Assembly (NCBI GenBank): GCA_964582475.1
Contig: CAZOQS010000001.1
Location: 62,001 to 126,000 of the forward strand
Origin: JAGOTP01 sp964582475
GTDB lineage: Bacteria; Patescibacteriota; Patescibacteriia; 2-12-FULL-60-25
Direction: 5' to 3'
Length of the DNA stretch: 64,000 nucleotides
The notes under the pieces were generated by a model. It was not told the DNA's origin. It was given only the letters and a program-made list of their open reading frames with translations, and did no database searches. Of this stretch, positions 55,867-64,000 are shown piece by piece. How positions within the stretch are numbered: the stretch's first letter is position 1; every line of letters begins with the position of its first letter. Both the position numbers and the translations under genes were made by a program.

Positions 55867-58800
55867 ATGGACCTTGTTACGTTAGGGGCACTTTCTAAAA
55901 ATGCGTTGTTTTCGAAGTTAAAAACGGGCGCGAAAGGACTTACGTCGCGTGAGGTAGCGGTTCGGTTAAAAACGTACGGACCAAATCAGGTCGACCGTGA
56001 GACCCTCTCTTGGTGGCGATTGTTGGTAAAACAATTCGCTTCACCGTTCGTGTACCTGCTGGGGGCTTCAGCGGTGCTGTCGTTTATTTTTCATGATCAG
56101 ATCAGCGGCTGGATGATCGTGGCTTTTGTGGTTTTGAATGCATTATTAGGATTTTTTCAGGAATACCACGCAGAAAAAGCGGTGGCGATGTTGCAGGCAA
56201 TCTTACGCCCCACCTGCACGGTGTTTCGAGGTGGAAAAGTAGAACGCATTCCCTGCCTTGAGCTTGTTCCGGGGGATATCTGTCTGGTGGAGGTAGGGGA
56301 CATCATTCCAGCAGATGGGGTGATTATCGAGACAGAGGCATGTCTCTGTGATGAGTCAGTTTTAACCGGAGAAAGCTTCCCTACCACGAAGCAAGAGGCT
56401 GAGTTGCTTCGTGCTGGAACGAAGGTGACGCAAGGCTGGGCGAAGTTTTGTGTCGTGAATACGGGTCGTACGACTTCGCTAGGAACGATCGCCAAACTCA
56501 CGTCTGAAACAGCTGCGGAAGGATCCTACCAGAAGTCAATCCGTCGCTTGAGCGTTGCGATTCTCTGGTTTGTGGTGATCGCTGTGGCTGTCACGTTTGT
56601 CTTACGGTTAGTGTTCCAAGGGGATTCCACTCTGACCTGGATTCAGTTCGCGATCTTCTCAGTCGCGTTGGCGGTGAGTGTTGTACCGGAGACATTGCCG
56701 TTGGTTGTTACAATCTGTCTCTCGCGTGGGGCGCTCTTGATGGCAAAGAAGCAGGTCGTTGTAAAACGGCTCAGCTCGATTGAAGATTTAGGATCGATTG
56801 AGATTTTGTGTACCGACAAGACGGGGACGTTAACCGAGAATCGACTGAGAGTGGGAGAAATTAGGGAATACACGGGTAATGCGCGGATCTTGGCGCTGCA
56901 GTGTGTCGAGGCGGCGCGTTTGAAGAATCCTGCAGATCTTGATCCCTTCAGTCGAGCGTTGATTCAAGGGCTTTCAAAAGAAGATCAACGCATCTTGGCG
57001 GCGAGCAGCTTGAAGGCACATTTGCCGTTTGATCCACGTCGGAAACGTGTTACGGCGTTTGTTATGGGACGAGAAGGAGGGCAAGTGATCTCCTGTGGTG
57101 CTGCGGAAGAGGTGTTAAAACTGTGTACGCATGTACCTACAAGTTTCCGCACGTGGGTGTTGGAGCAAGGAAAGGAAGGGAGACGTGTGCTGGCCGTCGC
57201 GACACGTACGCACTCAGGGAGGAAGGTGGGCGCAGATCTTGAGCGAGAAGAGCGGGCGATGACACTGTCTGGCGGTATTTCGTTTGAAGATCCACTCAAG
57301 GCGACCGCTTGTTCGGCATTGCAGCAAATCCATGCACTCGGAGTGAAGGTGAAGATGCTGACAGGGGATAGTCCTGAGGTGGCGGCCGCGATTGCGAAGC
57401 GCGTAGGGTTGATTAAGGACGCAAGCGAAGTGCTCACGGGAGAAGCCTTTTTGAAGTTGAGTGCCGCGGCTCGTCTGAAGAGTGTGAAAACCTGCGCTGT
57501 TTTTGCCCGGGTAGATCCAAAACAAAAATACATCATTATCCAGGAGCTCCAACGTCATGGGAGTGTTGGGTTTATGGGAGAGGGGATCAATGATGCGCCT
57601 GCCCTGAAGCTTGCGAATGTCGGGATTGCGGTGAAAGAGGCTTCGGATATTGCGCGTGAAGCGGCCGATATTATTTTGCTCGATAAAGGTTTGGATGTGA
57701 TCGCGCAAGGAATGACCACGGGGCGTCACGTTTTCGTGAACATTGGGAAATACATTCGAGCAACGCTCATTTCGAACTTTGGGAACTTTTTTGCAGTGGT
57801 TGTTTCGCTTTTCTTTATCCCAACCTTGCCGATGTTGCCGATTCAAATCCTCCTTTTGAATCTGCTCTCCGATTTTCCGATGACGGCAATCTGTTTTGAC
57901 CGAGTTACCGAGGGGGAGGCCCGTATGCCGGTGAAGTTTTCGATTCGACCTCTGCTCTTCTTTTGTCTGACCTTGGGGGTCGTCAGTACAGTCTTCGACT
58001 TCTTGTTCTTTGCGATCTACCAATCGATTGCCCCGACGCATCTACAGGTCATGTGGTTCTTGGCGTCCGTCTTTACTGAGCTTCTCCTGATCTTCTCTAT
58101 CCGTTCGTCTAAGTGGTTTTTTCAAGCAGTACGCCCACCACTGGCACTCTGGGGGGCAACGGTACTCGCAGCTGCAGCTGCACTCTTTGTGACCTTTGTT
58201 TCGCCCTTTGCGGAGTGGTTCTCATTTCCACGACCAACAGCTTCGTTGCTTACGATCACGGCGGGGTTGGTGATCTTGTACTTCCTTCTCACGGACGTCG
58301 TAAAGCACCTCTATCTTCGTTGGACGAGTAGTCGATCACAAAATGTTCACCCTGGTCCTTCTACACCGCTCTATCTCGTAACAGGTGGGGCCGGTTTTAT
58401 TGGGTCGCACGTAGTTGACGGGCTGATCGAAGCGGGTTATGCGGTCCGTGTATTTGATAACCTCTACAACGGAAAACGTGAGCAGGTACATCCGGAAGCA
58501 GAGCTGATCATGGGAGATGTAATGGATTATGAAGCGCTGGAACGGGCGATGGTTGGGGTGGATGGAGTCTTTCATTTAGCGGCTCTTCCGCGCGTCGCTT
58601 ACTCGGTTGAATTTCCGCACACGTCTGCGCATGTAAACTTGGATGGAACGCTACATGTCCTTGAAGCGGCTCGAAAAAATGGGGTAAAGCGGGTTGTCTT
58701 TAGTTCAACCTCGGCGATCTATGGGAACTCAACACGAGAAAAACAGTCTCCGTCCGATCCAGTCGACTTGTTGAACCCATACGCTCTCCATAAGTACATG

Positions 58801-59253
58801 GGGGAAGAGCTCGCGATTCAGTACCAGCGACTCTACGGTCTCCAGACGGTCTGTTTACGCTACTTTAACGTATATGGTCCTCGGATGGATGATGAGGGTG
58901 GCTATGGAAGTGTGATCGCAATCTTTCGTAAGCAGCGATCGCAGGGAAAGCCGCTGACGATTGAGGGGGATGGATCGCAGGGGCGCGATTTCGTGTTTGT
59001 GTCTGACGTCGCGCGCGCGAATGTACTAGCGATGCGCTCAGACCGAGTGGGAGCGGGGGAGATCTTAAACGTCGGAACAGGTAGTACGACAACCGTGAAA
59101 GAGATCGCACGGATCTTTGGGGGAAAACAGCGGCGGAAGCCGGCTCGGTCAAATGATGTCGCGCATACACGAGCGGATATTGCACAGACAACGACACTCC
59201 TTGGCTGGAAGCCAGAAGTCTCTTTTGAAGAAGGTCTGAAACAACTTTTGTAG
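55867..59253 (+). CDS. P-type cation ATPase fused in frame to an NAD-dependent sugar epimerase/dehydratase
   Basis: One open frame of 1128 residues encodes two complete enzymes. Residues 1-825 form a P-type ATPase (P2/P3 type, Ca/Mg/H-like) with 'LTGESFPT' near 170, the phosphorylated D317 in 'CTDKTGTLTE', 'KMLTGDSPEV', 'GINDAPALK' and ten expected helices. Residues 834-1128 form an extended SDR: G840 in 'VTGGAGFIGSH', 'VFDNLYNGK', and the catalytic 'NPYALHKYMGE', as in UDP-glucose 4-epimerases. No stop or in-frame ATG, GTG or TTG was found around the join (58320-58390), so separate translation would need a cryptic start. A real fusion is likely; loss of a stop through sequence error remains possible. 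Confidence 0.85.
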   Translation: MDLVTLGALSKNALFSKLKTGAKGLTSREVAVRLKTYGPNQVDRETLSWWRLLVKQFASPFVYLLGASAVLSFIFHDQISGWMIVAFVVLNALLGFFQEYHAEKAVAMLQAILRPTCTVFRGGKVERIPCLELVPGDICLVEVGDIIPADGVIIETEACLCDESVLTGESFPTTKQEAELLRAGTKVTQGWAKFCVVNTGRTTSLGTIAKLTSETAAEGSYQKSIRRLSVAILWFVVIAVAVTFVLRLVFQGDSTLTWIQFAIFSVALAVSVVPETLPLVVTICLSRGALLMAKKQVVVKRLSSIEDLGSIEILCTDKTGTLTENRLRVGEIREYTGNARILALQCVEAARLKNPADLDPFSRALIQGLSKEDQRILAASSLKAHLPFDPRRKRVTAFVMGREGGQVISCGAAEEVLKLCTHVPTSFRTWVLEQGKEGRRVLAVATRTHSGRKVGADLEREERAMTLSGGISFEDPLKATACSALQQIHALGVKVKMLTGDSPEVAAAIAKRVGLIKDASEVLTGEAFLKLSAAARLKSVKTCAVFARVDPKQKYIIIQELQRHGSVGFMGEGINDAPALKLANVGIAVKEASDIAREAADIILLDKGLDVIAQGMTTGRHVFVNIGKYIRATLISNFGNFFAVVVSLFFIPTLPMLPIQILLLNLLSDFPMTAICFDRVTEGEARMPVKFSIRPLLFFCLTLGVVSTVFDFLFFAIYQSIAPTHLQVMWFLASVFTELLLIFSIRSSKWFFQAVRPPLALWGATVLAAAAALFVTFVSPFAEWFSFPRPTASLLTITAGLVILYFLLTDVVKHLYLRWTSSRSQNVHPGPSTPLYLVTGGAGFIGSHVVDGLIEAGYAVRVFDNLYNGKREQVHPEAELIMGDVMDYEALERAMVGVDGVFHLAALPRVAYSVEFPHTSAHVNLDGTLHVLEAARKNGVKRVVFSSTSAIYGNSTREKQSPSDPVDLLNPYALHKYMGEELAIQYQRLYGLQTVCLRYFNVYGPRMDDEGGYGSVIAIFRKQRSQGKPLTIEGDGSQGRDFVFVSDVARANVLAMRSDRVGAGEILNVGTGSTTTVKEIARIFGGKQRRKPARSNDVAHTRADIAQTTTLLGWKPEVSFEEGLKQLL

Positions 59254-59273
59254 CAGCTCTCTTTCCCTTTCTT

Positions 59274-59897
59274 ATGTCTCAAAAAACCTTCTTCCTTGTC
59301 TTGGGTGCCTTATATGTTGGTGCGCTTGGCTGGTCGGCGATCGCACCGCATGACTATCCTACCTGGCTCATGGAAGTCGCGCCGAGCCTTGTGGGGGTCG
59401 CGATTCTGGCGCTTACGTATCGCAGGTTCAAATTTTCTCGCTTCGTCTACGTCATGGTCTTGCTGCATAGTCTTGTGTTGTTCTATGGCGGCAAGTATAC
59501 GTACGCTGAGAACCCTTTATTTGAATACTTGAGTACAGTGTTTGAGTGGCAGCGAAATAACTACGATAAAGTTGGGCATTTTGTGCAGGGATTTTTCCCT
59601 GCGTTCATGGTTCGTGAACTTGTCATTCGACTAGGAGTATTCGCCAAAAAGAACTGGATCACGACGTTTGTGATGGGAATGGTTGCGTTGATCACCGTCG
59701 TTTATGAATTGCTGGAATGGCTAGCTGCGCTTTTAATCGGACAAGACGCAGACGCCTTTTTAGGTACGCAAGGCTACGTCTGGGATACACAGACGGACAT
59801 GTTTCTGGCGTTGCTCGGTGGGTTGATTGCCTGTCTTGTTTTCGGCAAACTGCACGATCGCTTTGTCGCAAAAGAGGGGATCAAGAAGTCGAAATAA
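59274..59897 (+). CDS. DUF2238 (YjdF-like) membrane protein
   Basis: This 207-residue protein has about six transmembrane helices and the DUF2238 pattern: 'YTYAENPLFEYLSTVFEWQRNNYDKVGHFVQGFFPAFMVRELVIRL' and 'WITTFVMGMVALITVVYELLEWLAALLIGQDADAFLGTQGYVWDTQTDMFLALLGG'. The conserved acidic and histidine residues ('DKVGHF', 'YELLEW', 'DTQTDM') suggest a metal site or channel. Function is unknown. It follows the fusion gene by 20 bases and may be on the same transcript. Its last 17 bases overlap the convergent NADAR gene. Confidence 0.9.
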   Translation: MSQKTFFLVLGALYVGALGWSAIAPHDYPTWLMEVAPSLVGVAILALTYRRFKFSRFVYVMVLLHSLVLFYGGKYTYAENPLFEYLSTVFEWQRNNYDKVGHFVQGFFPAFMVRELVIRLGVFAKKNWITTFVMGMVALITVVYELLEWLAALLIGQDADAFLGTQGYVWDTQTDMFLALLGGLIACLVFGKLHDRFVAKEGIKKSK

Positions 59898-60324
59898 GTT
59901 CCGAGCGCAGCTTCATCCAGATTTTTCCCATCTGGTTCTGTCCGGAGCCATCTTTTCCTGTTCCCCAGTAGTAGTCCGTGTCCCAAACTTTGAGAAGTTC
60001 TCGGTCACCCGATTCTTTTAAGATGTCTACGATGTCGGTGTGTTGGGCGAGTTTTGCGCGAAAGATCTGCTCCATGGTGGCGTACTTATCGAAATTTGGG
60101 ACGGCATGCGTAGGGCTGTCTTTGTATTTTTGACCTTCGCGCCAAGCGTCCTTAGGGCTAGATGCCGATTTTATTGAGTCACGCTCAGGCCCAGGCAGGA
60201 TGCGTGATGCTTGATAGGCATGTTCGGCGGTTGCGAAGACTTCACCCCAAATCTCAATCTGATGTGCAGAAAAAGGGGATAGGTAGTGAAACTGGTTTTC
60301 AATGAAATTGATGGGTTCGTTCAT
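59881..60324 (-). CDS. NADAR family protein (YbiA-like)
   Basis: This 147-residue protein belongs to the NADAR/DUF1768 family. Signatures are 'INFIENQFHYLSPFSAHQIEIWGEVFATAEHAYQA' and 'DTDYYWGTGKDGSGQNQMGKIWMKLR'. Members remove N-glycosidic groups: YbiA acts on unstable riboflavin intermediates, and others remove ADP-ribose from guanine in DNA and oppose DarT toxins. No darT or riboflavin-synthesis gene is close, so I cannot choose between the roles. It is convergent with DUF2238 and divergent from the beta-helix gene. Confidence 0.9.
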   Translation of the reverse strand: MNEPINFIENQFHYLSPFSAHQIEIWGEVFATAEHAYQASRILPGPERDSIKSASSPKDAWREGQKYKDSPTHAVPNFDKYATMEQIFRAKLAQHTDIVDILKESGDRELLKVWDTDYYWGTGKDGSGQNQMGKIWMKLRSELISTS

Positions 60325-60392
60325 AGAAAGGGGAAAAGACGTTTCGAGAGTAGCAAGGACGTTTGAAGGGGTCTATGATGGAAGTAACCCTT

Positions 60393-62099
60393 ATGAAACG
60401 CTTTTTTTCCCCACAGGTAGCCGTCGGAGTCCTCGTTTTGACACTCGCCGCCTTATTTCCCAAAGCAGGGAACGCGGCTGTGACAGGTTTGGTAAAAGCC
60501 TCTACGCCCGCCGTCTATTATGCAACGGCCGCTGGGGAGCGCTATGCCTTTCCAAACGAGAAGACCTTCTTTAGTTGGTTTCCAAGCTTTGCTCAGGTGC
60601 AGACGATCTCGGATCAAGAACTCGCTGGGTTACGCCTCCGTGCCAATGTTACGTACCGGCCTGGAATGCGTTTAGTGAAAGTAGCGACCGATCCAAAGGT
60701 GTACGCGGTCGCTCATGGAGGCGTTTTGCGCTGGGTGCAATCAGAAGGGATTGCGGCCGGACTCTTCGGATACGACTGGGCTCGCCAGGTCGACGACATT
60801 CCAGATGCCTTCTTCGTGAATTACACGGTTGGTGCTCCCATCGAAAATGCGGGTCAGTTCAATCCTCTCAACGAACGGGCGGTCGCGCTGAGCATCGAAG
60901 CAGATCGCGATCTGCCACCACCAACCAACCCACCAACCTTGAGCACGCCTTCGATTCCACCTGTTCAACCGCCACCCACTATTCCGCCGGTTTCAACCTA
61001 CCCCGGAACGCTCCGAACGATTCGGGTGAGTACCGCAAGTGCGATTCGTCAGGCGATGAATGAAGCTCGTCCAGGGGATTTGATTCGGATCGCGCCTGGT
61101 TCCTATACGCTCACGCAACAATTTTGGATCGATAAAAAAGGAACCGCGACGAACCCGATTTATCTGATCGCGGATGGAGCTCGAGGCTCGGTGAAGTTCA
61201 CCTCGACCGGGGACGAGTCATTCAATGTTGGCGGTGGAGCATCTTATCTGGTGTTTGAAGGTTTTGAAGTTGTTCGGGCAAGGAATGACGTCTTCCACAT
61301 ACAAGATGGGGCGCACCATATTACACTTCGGAATTTGAATCTGCATGATGCGGGGCCGGATGGGGATGTTGTGAAGATTAACCAAGCGCATCACATTACG
61401 ATCGAAGGCTGCGACTTAGCTCGTCCAGGTCGTCGCACAGATGGGAGTGAAGCCTTCTGGCAAGAAGCGCTCGACTTGGTCGATGTTGATGACGCGATCA
61501 TTCGTCGCAACTTTATTCACGACGTTGGCAACATGGCGGGCTACGTGAAAGGCGGTTCGAAGCGCGCGTTGATTGAAGAAAACGTGATCGATAACCAACG
61601 CGGGGGAGCTGATGGAAATCCGATCTGGGGCATTGGGGGCTCGACGGACGAGGAGCTTTTGCAGGGAGAGCAATATGAAGCAATCGATACCGTTTTCCGA
61701 AATAACGTGATCGCTCATGGAGCTTATGGTGGTCTCGCCTTATTCGATGCGAAGAATAGTTTGATTGAACATAACCTCTTCTTGAATAATGCCTCCGTGC
61801 TTGTTCAATCCCGTGCGGGTAATGGACCACGTGCCTCGACGGATGGCGTCATACTCAAAAATAATCTGTTTGTTGATACGACTGGCCGCATGCCACTCGT
61901 CTGTGAAAAACTAAACCACGGTCTAACGGGTGTGATAGCGAGCGGAAATACCTATTGGAATAACGATTTCGCGATCCCATCTGATCGCGGCTGCGGATTT
62001 ATGCCGAGCCAAGAGGCGGGAGCGGGAATTCGGAATCCAGGAATCAGAGACAGCCGACCAACAACCTACGAGCAGGCGATGGAGCTATTACGGTTTTAG
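60393..62099 (+). CDS. Secreted protein with parallel beta-helix (pectate-lyase-like) domain
   Basis: This 568-residue protein has a signal peptide (about 1-27, ending AGNAA), two copies of a Patescibacteria surface module ('TPAVYYATAAGERYAFPNEKTFFSWFPSFAQVQTIS' and then 'DPKVYAVAHGGVLRWVQSEGIAAGLFGYDW'), a proline-rich spacer near 165-195 and a right-handed beta-helix from about 205 to 560. The helix has repeated 'HITIEGCDLA', 'AIIRRNFIHDVGN', 'ALIEENVIDN', 'SLIEHNLFLNN'. The domain resembles polysaccharide lyase 6 / chondroitinase B folds, but a metal or catalytic Lys/Arg pair cannot be fixed by eye. It probably binds or cuts a glycan outside the cell. Confidence 0.85.
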   Translation: MKRFFSPQVAVGVLVLTLAALFPKAGNAAVTGLVKASTPAVYYATAAGERYAFPNEKTFFSWFPSFAQVQTISDQELAGLRLRANVTYRPGMRLVKVATDPKVYAVAHGGVLRWVQSEGIAAGLFGYDWARQVDDIPDAFFVNYTVGAPIENAGQFNPLNERAVALSIEADRDLPPPTNPPTLSTPSIPPVQPPPTIPPVSTYPGTLRTIRVSTASAIRQAMNEARPGDLIRIAPGSYTLTQQFWIDKKGTATNPIYLIADGARGSVKFTSTGDESFNVGGGASYLVFEGFEVVRARNDVFHIQDGAHHITLRNLNLHDAGPDGDVVKINQAHHITIEGCDLARPGRRTDGSEAFWQEALDLVDVDDAIIRRNFIHDVGNMAGYVKGGSKRALIEENVIDNQRGGADGNPIWGIGGSTDEELLQGEQYEAIDTVFRNNVIAHGAYGGLALFDAKNSLIEHNLFLNNASVLVQSRAGNGPRASTDGVILKNNLFVDTTGRMPLVCEKLNHGLTGVIASGNTYWNNDFAIPSDRGCGFMPSQEAGAGIRNPGIRDSRPTTYEQAMELLRF

Positions 62100-62127
62100 A
62101 GCGTAAGAGGTATTCTCCCTGTTATTT

Positions 62128-62853
62128 ATGGAACTCATACAACATCTTTCAACGTTGGAATATCCCGGACGTGGTCTCGTGCTTGGCTTGATGGGCGAGC
62201 GGCCAACTGGAATTTACTTTGTCACTGCACGCAGTGCAGCGAGTAAGGCTAAGACGTATACGCTCAGCGCCGATCACAAATCGATCAGTGTCCAAACAAC
62301 GAATCTGAAGATCATGGCGCGTGGTAAGTTGGATTTGTTGCAGTACACGTCTGTGCGGATGGGGGACGACAGCTTTGTCCTTGGAAATGGACGGCAGGTG
62401 GATGCGGTTGAACTTGAAAAAGTGGGGAAAGCTGAAGAACGTTTGACGCAGGACTTGGGCGGTTGGTCCTACGAAGATGATGCGTATCACACACCTCGTA
62501 TTACGGGGCTGATTTCCTGTGCTGGCGGTTCGCTTTCGGCAGCACTTCACATCATTCGTTCAAATGAAATTGGAACTGCCTTGAGACAGGGGTTTGAAGT
62601 GAAACTTGCACCTCAAAAAGCCAGCTTGATCACGACCTATCGTGGAGAAAACGTCCGACCGACACCCGCTTTTCAAGGTGGTCCAGTATCTGTGGAGCTT
62701 GAGCACGACTCACTTACGACACTCGTTCAAGCGGTCTATGACGCCCTTGCCCCTCACGATAAAAAAGAAGATCTACGTGTAAGTGTTATGGGGGCAGCAT
62801 TTGATCCAGGAACAAAGACCTACCAAACGAGTATCGTGAACATGTTCGGCTAG
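62128..62853 (+). CDS. IMP cyclohydrolase-like protein (PurO family)
   Basis: This 241-residue protein resembles the archaeal-type IMP cyclohydrolase PurO (PF07826). It has 'YPGRGLVLGLMGERPTGIYFVTARSAASKAKTY' at the start, 'YEDDAYHTPRITGLISC' in the centre and 'VSVMGAAFDPGTKTYQTSIVNMFG' at the end. PurO closes the ring in the last step of purine synthesis. No other purine-synthesis gene is in the window, so it may act on another substrate or feed on imported intermediates. The stop overlaps the convergent ddl remnant by 3 bases. Confidence 0.82.
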   Translation: MELIQHLSTLEYPGRGLVLGLMGERPTGIYFVTARSAASKAKTYTLSADHKSISVQTTNLKIMARGKLDLLQYTSVRMGDDSFVLGNGRQVDAVELEKVGKAEERLTQDLGGWSYEDDAYHTPRITGLISCAGGSLSAALHIIRSNEIGTALRQGFEVKLAPQKASLITTYRGENVRPTPAFQGGPVSVELEHDSLTTLVQAVYDALAPHDKKEDLRVSVMGAAFDPGTKTYQTSIVNMFG

Positions 62854-63769
62854 GGCTGAAGAGAAGCTGTCTGTAGCTCTGAGTCAATCCAGTCTCGATA
62901 GAGGGCGCCCAGCTTTCGTCCAGATGCGTGGATAGCTTTTGGCAAGAGTGAATGCTTCGTCTGCCCCGGAATCGTATTAATCTCCAGTACCCAAGGAGTT
63001 CCTTCTTCATCCGCGATGATGTCCGTGCGTGACAGGTGTTTTGCACCAATGATCTGATGCGTGCGTAAGGCAATCGCTTGGAGCTTGTGTGCTAACGCAT
63101 CATCAATCGGCGCAGGACAGAGCTCCTCTGCCAGGGACGGATCATATTTGCTCGCGAGGTCGAAGAAGCTGTTTTTTGATCGGATTTCAATCACAGGAAG
63201 GGTGATCGGTTTTCCGTTCTCTTCCACTACTGCAACGGTGAATTCTTTTCTGGAATGTAGTCTTCTATAAGCACTGTTTTTGATGAGAGAAACGCTCCTT
63301 TGATTCCCATGAGATATGTCTCTGAACTTTTCGCGATAACCACTCCAATAGAACTCCCGCCATCGATCGGCTTAATGACGCAGGGACGAGAAAAATCGGG
63401 GATAGGATCGGTTTCTTTGAGAATAAAATAGTTCGCCGTTTTGATTCCATGCTGGAGTAAAAGATCTTTTGTCGTAGCTTTGTTCATTGCCATAGCCTGT
63501 GCGGCGACATCTGAAAAAAGAAACGGAATCCCAAGTGTTTGTAAGAATCCTTGGATGCTTCCATCTTCCCCTCCGACTCCATGAAAGAGGGGAATGACGA
63601 GCTTGATGGAGCTGCGCTATTTGAAAAAGAGTTCAATGTCGGTTGGGAAATCGAAGGCTTGCAAGTTGCAGGTCTCGCGGAGCAGCTCTTCTACATGCGC
63701 GGCTGATGCGAGAGCGATCTCTCGTTCGGAACTCGTCCCACCGGTGAGAATGGCAATCGTAGGAGACAT
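62850..63769 (-). pseudogene. ddl: D-alanine--D-alanine ligase, broken by a stop codon and a frameshift
   Basis: The minus strand encodes a full-length Ddl, but in three pieces. From ATG at 63769 it reads 'MSPTIAILTGGTSSEREIALASA' and reaches an in-frame TAG near 63620. Beyond that it continues 'VIPLFHGVGGEDGSIQGFLQTLGIP' and 'CVIKPIDGGSSIGVVIAK', ending in a frameshift near 63230 within GAAAAGAATTC (one base missing). The last part restores 'PVIEIRSKNSFFDLASKYDP' and 'LEINTIPGQTKHSLLPKA'. These are the family motifs in order. Two independent lesions mean either a pseudogene or sequence errors. Ddl makes the D-Ala-D-Ala end of peptidoglycan precursors, so a second copy or an alternative is expected if the lesions are real. 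Confidence 0.85.
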
Positions 63770-63790
63770 AATAGACAGGTAAGCCCGGTC

Positions 63791-64000
63791 TTATTTTACG
63801 CAGCGCTTGCACGTTCCAAAAAACTCAAGCGAATGGGAGCTGATCTGGGCGAATTTTGATGTTTCTTTTAAAACCGATTTTTCAAGTGATTCAAGTTCAC
63901 AATCCGGAATTTCCTCAATCAATCCACAGTTCTGACACACGAGATGATGATGGTGATGACCCTCTTCTTCCACCCACTCATACGACGCGAAGCGCTGATC
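63791..64000 (-). CDS. Fur-family transcriptional regulator, 5' end beyond the window
   Basis: These 69 residues are the C-terminal part of a Fur/PerR/Zur-type protein. The frame is open to the window edge (reading 'DQRFASYEWVEEEGHHHHHLVCQNCG'). The metal-binding 'HHHHHLVCQNCG' and the C-terminal 'FFGTCKRC' pair (structural zinc site, with C-x2-C twice) are present, as is 'LESLEKSV'. The DNA-binding domain lies outside. It would regulate metal or peroxide response genes. It lies 21 bases before the broken ddl gene on the same strand. Confidence 0.9.
   Translation of the reverse strand, partial: DQRFASYEWVEEEGHHHHHLVCQNCGLIEEIPDCELESLEKSVLKETSKFAQISSHSLEFFGTCKRCVK

Noticed and set aside
57214..58041. 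Minus-strand frame of 275 codons within the ATPase gene
   Set aside because: Antisense to conserved P-type ATPase motifs, with a biased low-complexity product.
63615..63625. In-frame TAG in ddl read as a recoded sense codon
   Set aside because: TAG is used as a normal stop by other genes here (for example the end of purO), and the gene also has a separate frameshift.
1..64000. CRISPR arrays, insertion sequences and rRNA genes
   Set aside because: I saw no regularly spaced repeats, no transposase genes and no rRNA-like sequence. Only the serine-recombinase element was found.

Overview
The window looks like a chromosome segment of a Candidatus Patescibacteria (CPR) bacterium. The reasons are: secreted proteins with the short repeat modules typical of that group (32660-33676, 60393-62099), many small orphan proteins, compact often overlapping genes, and many genes whose -10 box lies only 6-12 bases before the start codon (leaderless transcripts). 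Stop codons TAA, TAG and TGA are all used as stops, so a TGA-recoding lineage is excluded. I cannot fix the class; an Uhrbacteria- or Magasanikbacteria-like lineage is a guess. Overall GC is near 50 percent, with several clearly GC-richer islands.

Layout. 1-8.3 kb: slipin, oligopeptide-binding protein, SecG, a DsbA-like thioredoxin, ribosomal protein L19, guanylate kinase, a pseudouridine synthase, a CarF/TMEM189-type lipid desaturase and tRNA-Ile(UAU). 8.4-22.0 kb: a 13.5-kb integrative element in the 3' end of tRNA-His. It has a large serine recombinase, a primase/ATPase, several unknown proteins, a complete type III restriction-modification operon and a P-loop kinase. 22-37 kb: a patchwork of ordinary genes (SemiSWEET, Kef-type antiporter, TrpR-like regulator, M20 peptidase, secreted proteins) interspersed with GC-rich, Shine-Dalgarno-bearing genes. 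Those include a GNAT, two unknowns, and a PRPP synthetase / NTPase / phosphoribosyltransferase operon. They sit opposite small regulators (TrpR-like, TrmB-like x2) and have structured leaders. 37-48 kb: transglutaminase-like protein, methyltransferase, RibF, YwbE, membrane GH3 glycosidase, two glycosyltransferases, two Nudix hydrolases, a Gmad2-GerMN surface protein. 48-52 kb: a polyamine cluster speD-DUF4178-small membrane protein-DUF350-speE. 52-64 kb: ECF sigma factor with a membrane VWA protein, two tiny coupled genes, TspO, a VOC protein, a P-type ATPase fused in frame to a sugar-nucleotide epimerase, DUF2238, NADAR, a secreted beta-helix protein, a PurO-like cyclohydrolase, a broken D-Ala-D-Ala ligase and part of a Fur-family regulator.

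How the parts fit. The island is best supported by its junctions. An 8-bp direct repeat (ACCCCATC) marks both ends, the recombinase gene runs into tRNA-His, and what appears to be the native tRNA-His terminator now lies just beyond the right repeat, 13.5 kb from its tRNA. The most unusual single gene is the ATPase-epimerase fusion. The most unusual pattern is the set of GC-rich genes with long hairpin leaders beside dedicated regulators with recognisable operator repeats.
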